From Prunus persica (Eukaryota; Streptophyta; Magnoliopsida; Rosales; Rosaceae): a stretch of DNA of 64,000 nt. This document shows positions 1 through 11,646 of this stretch, piece by piece. The position numbers were made by a program, and so were the translations under genes. The notes under the pieces are model-generated. The model had not been told where the DNA came from and did no database searches. It worked only from the letters and a program-made list of their open reading frames with translations. Within the stretch, counting starts at the first letter, position 1. Every line of letters starts with the position of its first letter. The DNA is taken from contig NC_034009.1 of assembly GCF_000346465.2 (NCBI RefSeq), forward strand, positions 40,248,370 through 40,312,369, written 5' to 3'.

Positions 1-3000
1 TTGCCGTTACTAGTCTTCGCTGCATAGTCAAGAGAACCCTGCTTAATTTATGCCGCTGATCTAACGGGAGAACTACCTGAGTGCCACCTGAAGTTTGTAA
101 CTCTGCGTTGCCAAGAATTTCTGTGATGCTTGAAACCTCGGCACCTCCAACAAGGTCGAAAGAACCATCACCAGATGAATTTGGAACCCCAGAGTTAGAC
201 ATTTCACTACCTCTTTGAGAGCTAACATCACTTCCCACACTTTCATTTGAGAGCTTGCGAGAATGGCCGAATACTTTACTATGCTCTGGTGCAGAGAAAA
301 GTTCCATTCCATTACGAGCTTGAATTGAAGTTTTAGAAGCATTTCCATTATATGTATCCTTCCCTATAACATTATTGACATTTCTTGCATGCACTTTATG
401 CTTGGGAAGGCCTTCCAACTGCTCTAGTATAGTCTGTCCCATAAACAGTCCTTCGTCAATATTGGCCATGCCATACTTCACAAGCTTTTCTATTGGGCTT
501 GTTAAATCTTCATCCAATAAAAGATCTTCGATACCAATTTCAGAACTGTCATCCCTTGCTAGCCTAGGTGTTCCTAGCTCAGATGTCTCATACGCGGTAT
601 CACTTCCATAATCTGATGCGATTGATGAACTACCAACAATGACAGGTAAGGCAGAATTGGGAGGCGATTGAAGTGAATTCACTTCTGAAGAGTTTTGACT
701 TGCATCTTGGAATGCTGAAATGTATTATGACAAGGAACTGATACATTAGCATCTACAAAAGGATTCTAATTTTGAAAAATTGTGAAATAGAAAAAGATTC
801 ATTAGACATCCCATATCACTAAACTGAACATGTATTACACAAGATAAAGATGTATTACAACACTTAATGCACAAGGTAGTCACATACAAGACCTAGCTGC
901 AGACTCTAGTTCCAGAAAGGATGCAACTGCAACACTTCTTGATATATCAATATCAGAAAGCAGCTTTGTCATCCAAGCCTCCAAAGAGCATCTTCTCTGC
1001 AACAAAACTAAAACTTCTTAGAAATATTAGTCAGCGTCTCGGAAGTGTATGAGTGTATGCACGGCCCATGTTTGAAGATTGCAAATAACACTGTTTCTTG
1101 GAAAAAAATTACTTTTCAGTTAAGACTTGAGACTAATCTTCCCTTATGAACAAACCCGAGGGAGTTTCTTGCTTTCCGTTGAATACCACTCATGTTAAAC
1201 TGATTAAGCAAGAGAACACTTCACCTACCTCTTCCAACAGTTCCCGGCTCTTCATCCGCAAAAGCCCCTTGGGTGGAGTTGGTGGGAGATTTTTCTTGGG
1301 AAATGCTTTTTTAAGCTGCAAGTGACAGCACACAAAGAAAATAATAAGCGTCCTTTGATTAGTTTACTTAAAAAGAAAAAGTCATGAACACATTTCCTTA
1401 AAGAGTGCTCAGAGAACAGTCAAGTAGCCATCATGATGTGAATTACCATACTACCATAAAGTAAATACCAATTTTACTGAATATGACAGCCTGAAGTCAG
1501 TACTTACATCATTAAATAACTTCAGAAAATCATTAAATCTTCTTAGCACTCCACTTGTAGTTGTAATACCTTCTGGTGATTGTACACCAACCTGAACCCT
1601 GTAGAACTGTCCCTTAAAATGTTACAATAGAACATGCAAAAGACTGGTATAGACTGTAAAAAAATGTGAAAGTCTAAAAGATGAAGTATCAGCTTAAAAT
1701 AGACATTGTGCATGCAGGTAGTATAAATGTTTATTTTACAAGAAACTAATATATTTATATGTTTATTCACATTCAACCGAAAAAGTTAAATCTATCCAAA
1801 TGGGAATCTTTGTATGGTCTGAAAACATTATTTTTGAATAGAGTCTGAAAACATTATAATGTAATACAAGGAAGACTTGCTAGGGTCAATGATGAATGAC
1901 AATGCACCTACAGGATCACCTACAACTTTATGTTTACCAAACTGACTGCTATACCACCCAAATGCATTGCAGAAACCTAAAAGACCATGAAGTAAATTAA
2001 ACATATTTAATTTACTTGTGGACGAGGCTACCACCATATTATTCAAAGCTTCAAGCATGGAAAGTTCAACCATGGACATAGATTTCCTAATTGTACTCGG
2101 ATCCCAAAAGATGATATAAAACAACATCTAACCCTGGGCATATATAAACACTGGAGAGTCATTCAATTTGAATACCACTACGGGATCTGAATTTCTTGAT
2201 TTTGGGAGGACAACCCAGGAGGGTATAATGACACAATAACTCCACCCTGTGCGAGGATCATGTGGCCAAACTGTGTCCCGCCCATTCTGCAAAATGAATG
2301 TGAACCTTTTGGATTAGAAGATACCTAGAAATTATGTTCAACTTTGATTGACAATAAATAGTGCAATAATGGCAAAGGGGGAAAAACAATTATCCACACT
2401 AGAGAGCAGAAATGCAACTGTTGAGAAAAGGTCAAATCTGTTCTTTCTGGTGAAGAGCTCGCTAAACCCCCAAAAAAAACTACCCACCATATAAAATGAC
2501 AGAAAAGCAATTCTTTTTCATCTTTTGGTAACATGATGTTCAAAGTGTGGATCCACCTCAACTTATGTTTGCAAGATTAATGGTTATTATTCCTAAATGC
2601 TATGAGATTGCTCGATGAAGAAATAAAATTGTAATCTTAATTAATAAGTGGCATGACTTGTGAAGAAATTGGGCAACAAGAAATTTTTTATGCCAAATTG
2701 GAAAGCAGCTAAGGGAAAAAAAAAACAAGAAAGCGTTCAAATTTAAAGCGTAGATAGTCTAAACACACAGAGTCCAAGAAGTCATACCCATTGACATTAG
2801 ATGGAACCCTGGGCAAGAGTGATTAAAGTAATGGTAAGAATTGAATGCCTAGAGATGATTAAAAAGTAAAAAAACTTTTCAAGAAATGTGAGTGCATTGC
2901 TGAAGCTGTAAGAGAACAGAGTTGAGGAGGTGCATCCAACCACTATAACTGATGAACTGATCGATTGTATAAAAGACAGGATTAAACTAATAATTAAAAG

Positions 3001-3236
3001 CTTAAATTAGAAATTAATGAGCTTAAAATTAGACCAAGTAAGCGGAAGGCTCGAATTTACAAACCCAATGAGAATGTAATTCAAAGTGAGGAACTTTAAA
3101 TGAAACTTGAAATGAACGGAATTGAAGAAAGCGAAAGCAAACGAACCCATTTCCGCGGAGGAGGACTCCAATCCATCCCAAGGGGCAGCGGCGAAGTCCC
3201 ATCGTGCCGGTGCTTCGGAGGACTCCGTCTCTGCAT
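1..3236 (-). CDS. EREX: EREX-type PX (Phox) domain protein, N-terminal part
   Basis: Minus-strand gene whose 3' part lies beyond the left edge. Coding exons read from the sequence: 3147-3236, 2176-2286, 1508-1606, 1229-1315, 888-996 and 1-714 (open at the edge). All introns are GT-AG with consistent phase. The start ATG at 3234-3236 opens [20 protein letters not shown], followed by [19 protein letters not shown] and a PX domain ([55 protein letters not shown]). The last exon holds an acidic linker ([20 protein letters not shown]) and [17 protein letters not shown], which in the family leads into a coiled coil. Family knowledge: Arabidopsis EREX is an endosomal effector of RAB5 GTPases whose PX domain binds phosphoinositide and which acts in storage-protein traffic to vacuoles. 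The match was recognised from memory. The 5' UTR probably extends to about 3.5 kb. The exon-5 donor was set at 887 (gtatgt) because only that keeps frame. Confidence 0.88.
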
Positions 3237-5900
3237 TTTCCGATCTTTCTACAACACACTCGCTCTCAAGAATTCACTTTCTCTCTCTAAGAATTGAAAT
3301 CGATCATCGCCGGCTCTCTCTCAAGAAGTGGGAAAGAGAGACGGAGCTAGGGTTTTTGATGATCGGATCGGACGGGCCGGCCAAGGAGAATCTCTCGGTC
3401 AAATAGAAACAGAAACAGGTGGCCTCCGCACAATTTCCATTGCCCGCTTCGTCGTCACTGCGAGAGCGATGGCGCACGTTAGCAGAAGAATGGGCAACGT
3501 GGCTAATCGGAGCCGCGAGCGTTGCGTATCACCTGCAGCTTCGATTCGTTCTCTTTCTTCTTCTTCTGTAGCAAAAAATTTCGAATGGCGAGTCTTCTCT
3601 CTCTCTTTCTCTTTCTTTTTCTCTTTCTGGAAAGAGAGTCTGTCTGGTTTTTTTTTTTTTTTTTTTGGTGGAAAGAAAGAGAGTCTGTCAGTATTCGATT
3701 CGAAAGGCCACCACCGATTGCACCTCTTTTCTTTTTCTTTTTATTTTTCTTTTTTCCTTTTAAAATTTTTTGATTTTATTAAATAATATTTTTAATTTCC
3801 TCTTTGGTAATATTAAACAGTCTCACCTAACTGTCTTCATTTGCAGTTGCATTGAGCTTCACGGCGGGGACAGAGAAGCAGGCGGAAGGCTACTTTGGAC
3901 CTTTGCGTTGAGTGAAAACCCCTTATTACCCTTGGGCCTTCACGGCATTGGCATCAAATGCTTCTTTTGGTATTGTTTAGGGTTCTTTAATCAATTCAAC
4001 CCCCACTATCTAATTTACTTTTTTTTTGATTGAATTGGTTGGTTTGATTCATTTGGGCTTGACCCATGAAAGTTCCTTTTGTTTTTTGTTTCACTCTTTT
4101 GACCCCAAAAATTGGTAGGTGTGGCCTTTCTTTGTGCATAGATTGGCCCATGAAGTTACATTTGTTTCTTTGCTCTATCCATCAACTTAGCATCTAAAAT
4201 TGAACAATCTAATGGCTCCGAAGCTTAATTGGGTACCCTCAAGCATGCCTAGTCTTTCTCATTGACCATTTGTTGAACCAACTTTGGTTGTGTGGGCACG
4301 TTGGCGGAGTCAGAAATTCATGTTATGAGGGACATTTTGGACTATTTGAAAGAATTTAGTAGAATGCCGTAATAAAATGTAAAGTGAAGAATTTTCATAG
4401 AGACCAAATTCCATTTGTAATGCAAATGACTGAGATGATTAAGAATAATGGTCTTTATAAAATTTTCCATTTTTCATAGAGACCAAATTCAAAAAGTAGA
4501 GCAATACAGATGAACATAACTTTGCCACAGAGACAAACCAAAAATCCAAAAGATTTGTATGTGCATTCACCTTTTATTGCCATCTATAGATGGCAAAAAA
4601 AGACCCTCCTTTCTTTATCTTTTGACTCACCTTTGTTCCCAAAAATGAGATTTTGACAATAAGATCCAAAACAAATCCCAAAGCTTTGGCTTTTTTAAAA
4701 ATTTCCAACCCAATTTTAATCAAAAAGCAAGTGTGAGCTTCCATGGTCATGATAATCTCTGAATAGAGAGGAGGCAAGACAAGACCCCATGTTTCCTGAG
4801 CTTCAGCAAAAGGACTTCACACCCTTTCTGTAGTACTCAGCTGCTGCTGCTGCAACCATCACACGCATTCTCTTACAGTGTGAAAGAAATGTGCTTGGGA
4901 TTGATACCCAGGAATCATAGGCTCTATTTTACTATATATACCCACAAACCAAAGTGAAGAAAACGCTTCTTGTACTAATTACCATCAAACTTTGTTGTAT
5001 ACACATATTCACCATGTTTTATCTCATAAAAGAAATCATCTCGATATATAAAGGGAACTGTTATTCTCACTCTCGGCACTCTTATCTCATGCAAGAGTGC
5101 GGAAGAATCAACAACAACCGTGGCGAGAGTAAAGTTTTACTTAAGTAACTAATCCTCCACTAACAGTTTATACATGGGGGAAATTTTTTTTAATATATTT
5201 CTATTATTATTATTTTGCACTAACTGTTACATATGGTCATGAATTTCAACCCTCACATCCTGATTTTGTGAGTATTGATCGGAAATGATAATGCAGGGAA
5301 AAAACAATTAATTAATCTGTACAATTGGTCACGCACTGAAACACATGTACATGCAAGCCTAGAGCTACAAGAGTTATAACAGCATAAAACCAGGCCTAAT
5401 CTCAGGGGTGGTAGCTTAGGCTTCCCTGCCTTTCTAGGCACTTCCCTTGAACCAGCCTATTTGACAGTGCAATTACAGTGACATTCAAGCAATGCCTAAT
5501 AATATATTTATTAGGAAGAACATGACAAGTCTGAGGCTCTCATCAGTGCCTAGTCTACCTTAGGTGGCATTTTCTTCAAGGGAAGGAATCAAACAAAGGG
5601 AAAGGCACTTTGGAGTTTCCAGAGCTGCAGCAAGAAAAGAAAAAAAAACTAGACAGAAATTTTTACAAATTCCCTGATCATATGTTTCTTAATTGCTTGC
5701 AATATAATTCTGTGACTAACTTTTCAAGATCTTGCAATTTAAACCACCTGCATGAAAAGGGGTAAAAGGAGAAAAGGGCTAACACAGAAGCTTACATTTT
5801 ATAGAGCTAGAAAGAGGATAATCTTTCAGAATTGCAGTGGCAAAGTAGTAACCAGTGAAGGGCAGAGAGAGAGAGAGAGAGCTGTAGAAGGAAGATGAGA
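3237..5900. other. Intergenic, EREX upstream region; no gene seen
   Basis: The proximal part (3237-3560) is probably the EREX 5' UTR and promoter. It is followed by a pyrimidine-rich stretch (3590-3760) with long T and CTTT runs. The ORFs here are short, use non-ATG starts or repeat simple sequence, and show no recognisable protein. A TATA-like sequence (actatatata, about 4931-4940, plus strand) could start a non-coding transcript, but nothing downstream identifies one. A short inverted repeat (gcactctt...aagagtgc) lies near 5078-5103. A GA run (5864-5881) precedes the miR396 hairpin. Confidence 0.5.
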
Positions 5901-5924
5901 ATCTTTTTATGACCAATTCAGATC

Positions 5925-6045
5925 CTGCCAGTGGTGTTTCACAGCTTTCTTGAACTGTTTTTGTGCTATTGGAACTGCATGAAAATTATCTGATAGTTCC
6001 TGAAAGGGCACAGACGTTCAAGAAAGCTGTGGAAAATCACAAGGA
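5925..6045 (-). ncRNA. MIR396: miR396 precursor hairpin
   Basis: Two arms match miR396. Read on the minus strand, the 5' arm at 6034-6014 is TTCCACAGCTTTCTTGAACG plus T, which agrees with miR396 at positions 1-19. The 3' arm at 5957-5937 is its near-perfect complement (CAGTTCAAGAAAGCTGTGAA plus A). The arms pair over about 17 uninterrupted bases, pairing resumes at TGTGC/GCACA and GGAACT/AGTTCC, and a short AT-rich loop closes the hairpin. Minus is favoured because TTCCACAG is then exact and a TATA box lies about 160 nt upstream. On the plus strand the 5' arm would read TTTCACAGCTTTCTTGAACT plus G, with a change at position 3, so orientation is not settled. Family knowledge: miR396 represses GRF growth-regulating transcription factors and limits leaf cell proliferation. 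The mature 3' end (GT rather than the usual TG or TT) is unusual. Confidence 0.85.
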
Positions 6046-6195
6046 GGATCATCTGTACACACATCGAAAACTTCAACTTATGATTCATGGGATACATGAT
6101 TTCTCAATTCTAGCATAGCATCTGATGCTTATTCTGATTTTGAAGAAGGAAAGGGAAAAAAATGGAGGCATGTAGGTGATTGATGAACTGAGAGG

Positions 6196-6205
6196 TTATT
6201 TATAG
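6196..6205 (-). promoter_or_regulatory. TATA box for the MIR396 transcript
   Basis: The minus strand reads CTATAAATAA here, followed by a pyrimidine-rich stretch. A start site about 30 nt downstream (near 6170) would put the miR396 hairpin about 130 nt into the transcript, a usual arrangement for plant MIR genes. Position and consensus are seen; activity is inferred. Confidence 0.55.
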
Positions 6206-6652
6206 AACGAAATGTCAGTATTTTCTGATGATCTACCGATTACATTCTAGCACATCAGCACCAAACACAATTTGGACCCACCACTTGGCACTGCCATTTT
6301 GGTCATTCTTAATCAAAAGCAGCTGATTGAATCAGTAACTAATTATATTGATTAACTTAGGGAGGAGAAAGAGCTTTTGATGATGCTTTTATGTTCACTT
6401 TCCAGACTGAATTTTCAATATCAGATCTCTATAAGTCTATTTCTATGTGCCATCAGTATCACTATGCTAGAAAAGATGCATGGAAATAGCCATATCTAAA
6501 ACTTTAACACTGAATGCAATATCCACTCTATCCCTCATTTTATGAAATATTTCGGGAAAAGGTGCATTTGTTTTGCTTAATCAATTTATTAGTGACCTTG
6601 TTATTCACGCCGATTAGTAGTACATAAATGCAAAGATAAGTGGTTCAACCAT

Positions 6653-6755
6653 GCGTTCCACGTGGCTCGCAATATTTAGAAAGTGTTTCGAGAATGCATT
6701 CCACGTGCATCACAACATTCATTAAGTGTTTCGAGAATGCGTTCCACGTGGATTT
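6653..6755. repeat. 43-bp tandem repeat carrying G-box motifs
   Basis: Two full units (6653-6695 and 6696-6738) and a partial third (from 6739) have an exact period of 43 bp. Each unit begins gcgttccacgtgg or a close variant, so CACGTG (the G-box core bound by bZIP and bHLH factors) recurs three times. The shared tail is aagtgtttcgagaat. It lies about 450 bp upstream of the inferred MIR396 TATA box. A regulatory role is inference only. Confidence 0.75.
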
Positions 6756-7339
6756 TCATGTAAGATATTACGTACTACCAAAAATCATAAAAGAAAACTT
6801 GAGATGAATAGGATTTTTCATGTATAGATATATAAACCAGCTGTGATGTTAGAGATGTTAGTTTTCTCAAACATCCCAATTTTTTGGTCATGTGTGATGA
6901 AGAATATGATTAACCCTTCGAAGTTCCTTTTCTTCTTGAGTAGGTTGTAGGGAATAGTTTTAAAATCCCAAAAGAAAACTTACTAGAAAAGAAGGTTCAA
7001 AAGAAAAGCTTCTGAGGTTTGCTTTTCTCATATTTGCTCTTCTTTCAGATATAAATGGATGATGGTTCTTTTGTAGCTTGACAGGCATGGAAGTTAGGGC
7101 CATTTATAGCCAGAATTGGATTTTCTTGTGTTGGTTGCTATGCAATCGTACCAGACTTAATGTCCAATTTTATATTGGGATCCGGGCAAGATTTCATGTT
7201 CAGATTTCTTTCGAATCAAATTTTGATTTTCAATTCTCATCCATTGAACTAATTAATATGTATATAAAAAAAACATCCCATGTTACAAAATAGTTTTTCT
7301 ATTTTATACAAGCAATAATCTATATATATATATCTAATA

Positions 7340-7621
7340 TCTATATATATAAAACAAAAGACACAGAATGGTGAAACATTTAAAATATAAAAAAATATTC
7401 TTAGTTAATACAAACATTAAGAATTGAAATTATTAATTAAATAAGGATAATATGATTAATTTATACTTTTTCATATTAAAAAAAATTAAAAGAAAAATCA
7501 GATAATTGGTCCTATTTTTTTGGAACACAACTACCCATTATCTTTTTTAATTCTAAAATAAATTTAAAATCTTTTTATAAAAAAAGTCTCTCGCAGGCGC
7601 AGAAGTGTGTGTTGGGAGGGG
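7340..7621 (+). mobile_element. Non-autonomous Helitron-like element, copy 1 (3' end eroded)
   Basis: It starts TCTATATATATAAAACAAAA after an A (A|TC is typical of Helitron insertion). It shares most of its length with two elements at 56.6-57.2 kb in the opposite orientation: gaatggtgaaac, a taatta-rich centre, ggtcctatttttttggaac, and ctctcgcaggcgcagaag at the 3' end. The terminal hairpin is diverged and the CTAG end is lost. There is no coding capacity. The family assignment rests on end structure, not on a library match. Confidence 0.65.
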
Positions 7622-7695
7622 AATTTAGAACTCGGCTATAGAGTGGAGAACACATATGCTCTAGCCAACTTGACTAAGCTCATATCTGCTGATAC
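7622..7695 (-). mobile_element. tRNA-derived SINE head (fragment)
   Basis: The minus strand carries a tRNA-like promoter head: an A-box-like agtcaagttggctagagca near 7655-7673 and a degenerate B-box (gagttctaaattcc) near 7622-7635. The same head recurs at 47.6 kb. It abuts the eroded Helitron end. Only a fragment remains. Confidence 0.5.
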
Positions 7696-8009
7696 AAAGC
7701 GATTTAAAGCAGCAGCTAAAATGCATAATTCATAGCACCAAATTACATAAACAACAACAATTACATAACAATAAGGGAAAACAGGCAAACAGGCTTGCCT
7801 GCTTATTATAACAAATTGGGCATTGCCCTACAAGACTATTAATTAATTAATTAATCCCCTTGTTCTAGAAATTGGAACAAACAAGGCAAGATAAAGGGCA
7901 TATAAAAACCAACATTGGAACCATTAGCAACATACAACAACACCGTACCTCACACATCCTAACAATCTAATGCAGCACAATTTTAAATAGTACTAAGAGC
8001 TTGTAATTC

Positions 8010-8399
8010 TCATTCACATTTGAAACCAGGGGGCACTGATTTTTGGCAAGCACTAACAAGCAAACTCAATGCAACTGGCACTTCCAAGTTGACAAGCCCT
8101 AGCACATTGTTCTTGATGACAGTGCAGAGACAAAGGGCAGCTTCCATATCAGCCAAGCCTTCAAGCAATGCACAGCACTTGCTTGTAGGAGGGGTCCCAA
8201 CTGGAAGGTTAACAAGTCCTAGAAGATCCATACAAACCCCCAACTTCAATGTGTCTTTTGGGCAAGTTTCAGGTTGGGGTGCTGGTGCGGGAGGCATGGG
8301 GTGAGGCTTGCAGGTGTGGCAAGCAAGAGAGAATGTTGATGAGTAGAAAAGGATTGAAAAGATGAGAATGGTTGCAGAGAGCTGCTTGTTGGAAGCCAT
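8010..8399 (-). CDS. Hybrid proline-rich / LTP-like secreted protein (8-cysteine motif, DC2.15 type)
   Basis: A single-exon, 129-residue protein with a clear ATG at 8397-8399. Residues 1-26 form a signal peptide (LSATILIFSILFYSSTFSLA). A short proline stretch (KPHPMPPAPAPQPE) comes next. Then comes the eight-cysteine motif of the AAI/LTSS superfamily in the order C, C, CC, CLC, C, C (ETC, GVC, SKCC, LCLC, SAC, FKC). Two more cysteines (ACHTC) sit just after the signal peptide. Family knowledge: such hybrid proline-rich proteins are cell-wall or plasma-membrane associated, usually respond to development or stress, and have no enzymatic role. The very short proline region places it with the 14-kDa DC2.15/EARLI1-like group. 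A TATA-like CTTTAAAATA on the minus strand (about 8437-8446) sits roughly 40 nt before the ATG. Confidence 0.92.
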   Translation of the reverse strand: MASNKQLSATILIFSILFYSSTFSLACHTCKPHPMPPAPAPQPETCPKDTLKLGVCMDLLGLVNLPVGTPPTSKCCALLEGLADMEAALCLCTVIKNNVLGLVNLEVPVALSLLVSACQKSVPPGFKCE

Positions 8400-10641
8400 G
8401 GCTGAAGTGGTTTAAGGGTTTGATGAAGGGTGCCTCTATTTTAAAGGCAGATTGTGAGGTTCATGTTTGACAATATGATTGAGTGGAAGAGAAATGAAAA
8501 TGGATGATAATGTACGGCAGTAATTTTTTGTATGCTTGTGAGGAAGAGAAGTCTGTTTTTTAATGTTCCACTAACATAAAAAAAATTGTTCATTTCTCAG
8601 AATCTCTGTTCCCTCTGCTGCCAATTTTCTACATATTACATGTTCAATGCTTTTCTGGTAACAAATAATGTGAGGCTCTGCATGTACAATGTACATCCCA
8701 TAAAAGGGTAAAACAAATTAAACTAAAAAAATTAAATTAAAAAAATAGGAAAAGAGGAACAATTGCATGCCAATAGCAAAACCTATTTTGGGGTGCTGCA
8801 GAAAAATTACCTTAAGTTAGTCATTGAAAGCAATTGTAGTGGATGCATGATCAGTAAATGGGTTCCAGCTTGTGGGTTGTGACAAAGATGAAAAGGCCCA
8901 TTTGGCTTTTTGGTCGTTTCATTTTCTTGTCTATTGGGATATTCTTATGTCAATAATTGAAGGCAATGTGGCTAGGTTCACATGGGATGGACACAATTGT
9001 CGGAGGCTGGGGGCTACAGTTGGAAATTTTTTCAGAAAAAAGGCAATAGAGCTCCACTTTTTTTCTGTACAGAAAATAATCCAGATTTCAGTTTCAGCCA
9101 ATGTGGTAAAGAGTTGATGTACATTTGAAATTATAGTTGGATTTACATGTAAATTGCATGATTCTCTAACAAGGATCGGATATTCAGACAAGAATAATGT
9201 AGATTAGGTTAATTGATCAAGATAGTATGTCAGCTTCCATGAACCCAAGTTCGATCATCCTCTCCAATATAGTTTTAAAGTTTACAATACAACACCAAAA
9301 ATAGGAGCAGACATTGTGTGGTGGGGCTTTTAATAACCCAACCTACTGTTTGCTAGGCCCAAGCCTGCCCAAGGCTACTATCTTCTGGGCCAAGCGATGT
9401 TAATTTTGGGTCCCAATTCTTACAAAGGAGTTTGGACAATTCCATAACTCTGAATCTGATCAAATATAGGCCTTCACTAAAAGATACCTGCGAACACTTT
9501 TTTCTTTTTCTTTTTTTGGGGGCCGAAACCTATGAACTTCTTTGAACTTTTGAAAAGGGATCATGTCAACCACTGAAGAAGATATGTTATCAGATATTTG
9601 GTATGTTATGTACAAAGATGTGTATCAAGGAGGGAGGAAACTTCCATGACTCTGGTTCATATTTAGGGGCGGCCTAAGTGGCCTTGGCCCCCTCCATCTT
9701 CTCACCTCATTGACTATATAGATAATATAAGCTTAGATTGCAAAAATAATAATAATAATAATAATTCGCCACTGTGCACATGGTTGGAACCAGCTTTTGA
9801 ATGTGGACTAGGACGAGACAAGCTGGAATAAAATTTTCCTTATGATTTGGGATGGGTAAGGAAACCGAGAAAATATGAGCCGATTCATGAAAATAAAGTT
9901 GAATTGGGCTTTACATGCCAGGTATATGGACCCTATGTTGGTATCTTTCTCCTTACATATGACATCACATGAGGGAAGATATATAAATAAGGGTTGCACA
10001 TATCAGTAGCATTCAAAAATATTTTTTTCCGTGTATTAATTTTTGATGCAAGCGATATTGAGGGAATGGAAAAATTCGAACACAGGATCCCAAAAGTACA
10101 GAGAACTATTAACACTCAAACTGCAAGTCCCTTGCAACTATACATTAATAAATTAGACATGATCCATTTAGTTGACTATACTGATTTATAGTTTGATTAC
10201 ATAAGATAGTGATGAATTTATGCTTCCAAAGACATGGGACATATAGCAATTCAAATAAAAATCCCAGAAATATCTGTACTGTGTTAAAGAGACCTTTTAC
10301 GTTGGTTGGCGGGTTTTTGTTTTTGATATTTAAGGCGGGCACATCACAGATCACACACACACACGCGTGGGACCATCACAAAACCCGCCTTCCTTGTGCT
10401 TTGGATATGGGCCACTCAAGTCGTCAACCACCAGCGCTGGCCGCCCAAACACTTCAAAATTTAAAACTATTTTGTTTCCTTTAAAAATATATATATATAT
10501 ACACAAATGGCATTGTACTTGTAGCTAGCCGAAGCTTCTTTGCCTTTTGTTATAGCTATTAGCACCTTCCTTCCCCTTATTTTTTTCTGTTTAAACTTTT
10601 CTGGAAAATATATTACAGGTGGATAAGTAGAATTGAGAATC

Positions 10642-10749
10642 GTTATTGGCGCGTTAAAAAAATCATCACACACTTCTTCAATTGTAATTTATTTTTTATG
10701 TTTTTATAAAGTGAGTAGTGTATGATGATTTTTCTGGAGTGTCAATAAC
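10642..10749. mobile_element. Short fold-back (MITE-like) element, 108 bp
   Basis: The ends are imperfect inverted repeats of about 32 bp. The left end begins gttattggcgcg and continues aaaaaaatcatcacacact. The right end read backwards begins gttattgacact and continues gaaaaatcatcatacact. No clear target duplication was found, so the superfamily is unknown. A diverged relative lies at about 17116-17231. Confidence 0.55.
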
Positions 10750-11582
10750 TATTTTGTTAAAATTTATTTTATTTTTCTAGATGTGTGAATAATTAAAGTT
10801 TAATTAGTATTTGAATAATTTGAAGGTTGAACAATTTGGAGCAATATTCGCGCATGGGCAATTTGAAGTTGGAATCATCCATCCAATATTATAGAAAAAT
10901 TATTGTACACATCATGTCGCATGAAATCCAATTCTTCAAGACGCGCCCTGGAAGGAAACTTCTCCACATTGGACGGCTCGCTTCAATATACAGTCCACCC
11001 ATATAGGAATGGACAACTATATTTAGTAACTGTTTATAAATAAATTAAAAACTTCGAACTGTAAAATTGTAATTGTATTTTACAGGAATAATATTATTTT
11101 GTCATTCTCAATTATTTAAATTTTATTATATGAAAAAGTTATCACGCGTAATTAGTTGAGGGACTTACTCTAATTGATAGTCAATGTAGAAATATGATGG
11201 CCACAATTGTTCAACGTTCGTATAAGTGGATGTTAACTGTTGATGCGTTGTAAGACTCGCTTGCATCAACGGTAGACATCGACCGTATACCTCCAATCCG
11301 CATGTCGGCTATGTATTTGACAAAGACCCATTCCACATGTCGCCCAATTATCGTTTCGTTGTATTTCAGTTTGATACCAATCCAATAGGCCAACACTACA
11401 AACAGTAATTTCACCCATTTTCTGCCCCCCAAAAAAAAAAAAAATTTACACAGAGAGAGAGAGAGCGCTCTCAACTTTCATTTCATATTCGAAGATTCAA
11501 CAAGGCTTGATTTGAGGTGATACTGAACCAAAAGCGGAAAAGTCGGTCGCCATCACCACGAGCTCACTGTAATTGTTTAGAC

Positions 11583-11604
11583 AGAGAGAGAGAGAGAGAG
11601 AGAG
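11583..11604 (+). repeat. (GA)n microsatellite in the VAMP 5' UTR
   Basis: An uninterrupted AG/GA run of about 22 bp, ending about 40 nt before the ATG of the VAMP71 gene. Confidence 0.9.
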
Positions 11605-11646
11605 GGGGATTTGAGCTGATCCTGGTGGTGGCTGGTGGGTGGGGAG

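Larger units (their letters stand above)
8450..11640. other. Intergenic region with TE debris
   Basis: No convincing gene. It contains (AAT)n near 9747-9765, a GC-richer remnant near 9665-9700, a small fold-back element (10642-10749, listed separately) and a GA run at 11453-11464. Short ORFs on both strands lack family motifs and cross low-complexity sequence. The part from about 11450 probably contains the promoter and 5' UTR of the VAMP gene. Confidence 0.5.

Noticed and set aside
3328..3786. A 152-codon plus-strand frame near EREX
   Set aside because: Half of it is Phe/Ser/Arg from CTTT and GA runs. It overlaps the EREX 5' UTR on the other strand.
5078..5103. Short hairpin as a second microRNA gene
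   Set aside because: The stem is only 8 bp and resembles no known microRNA.
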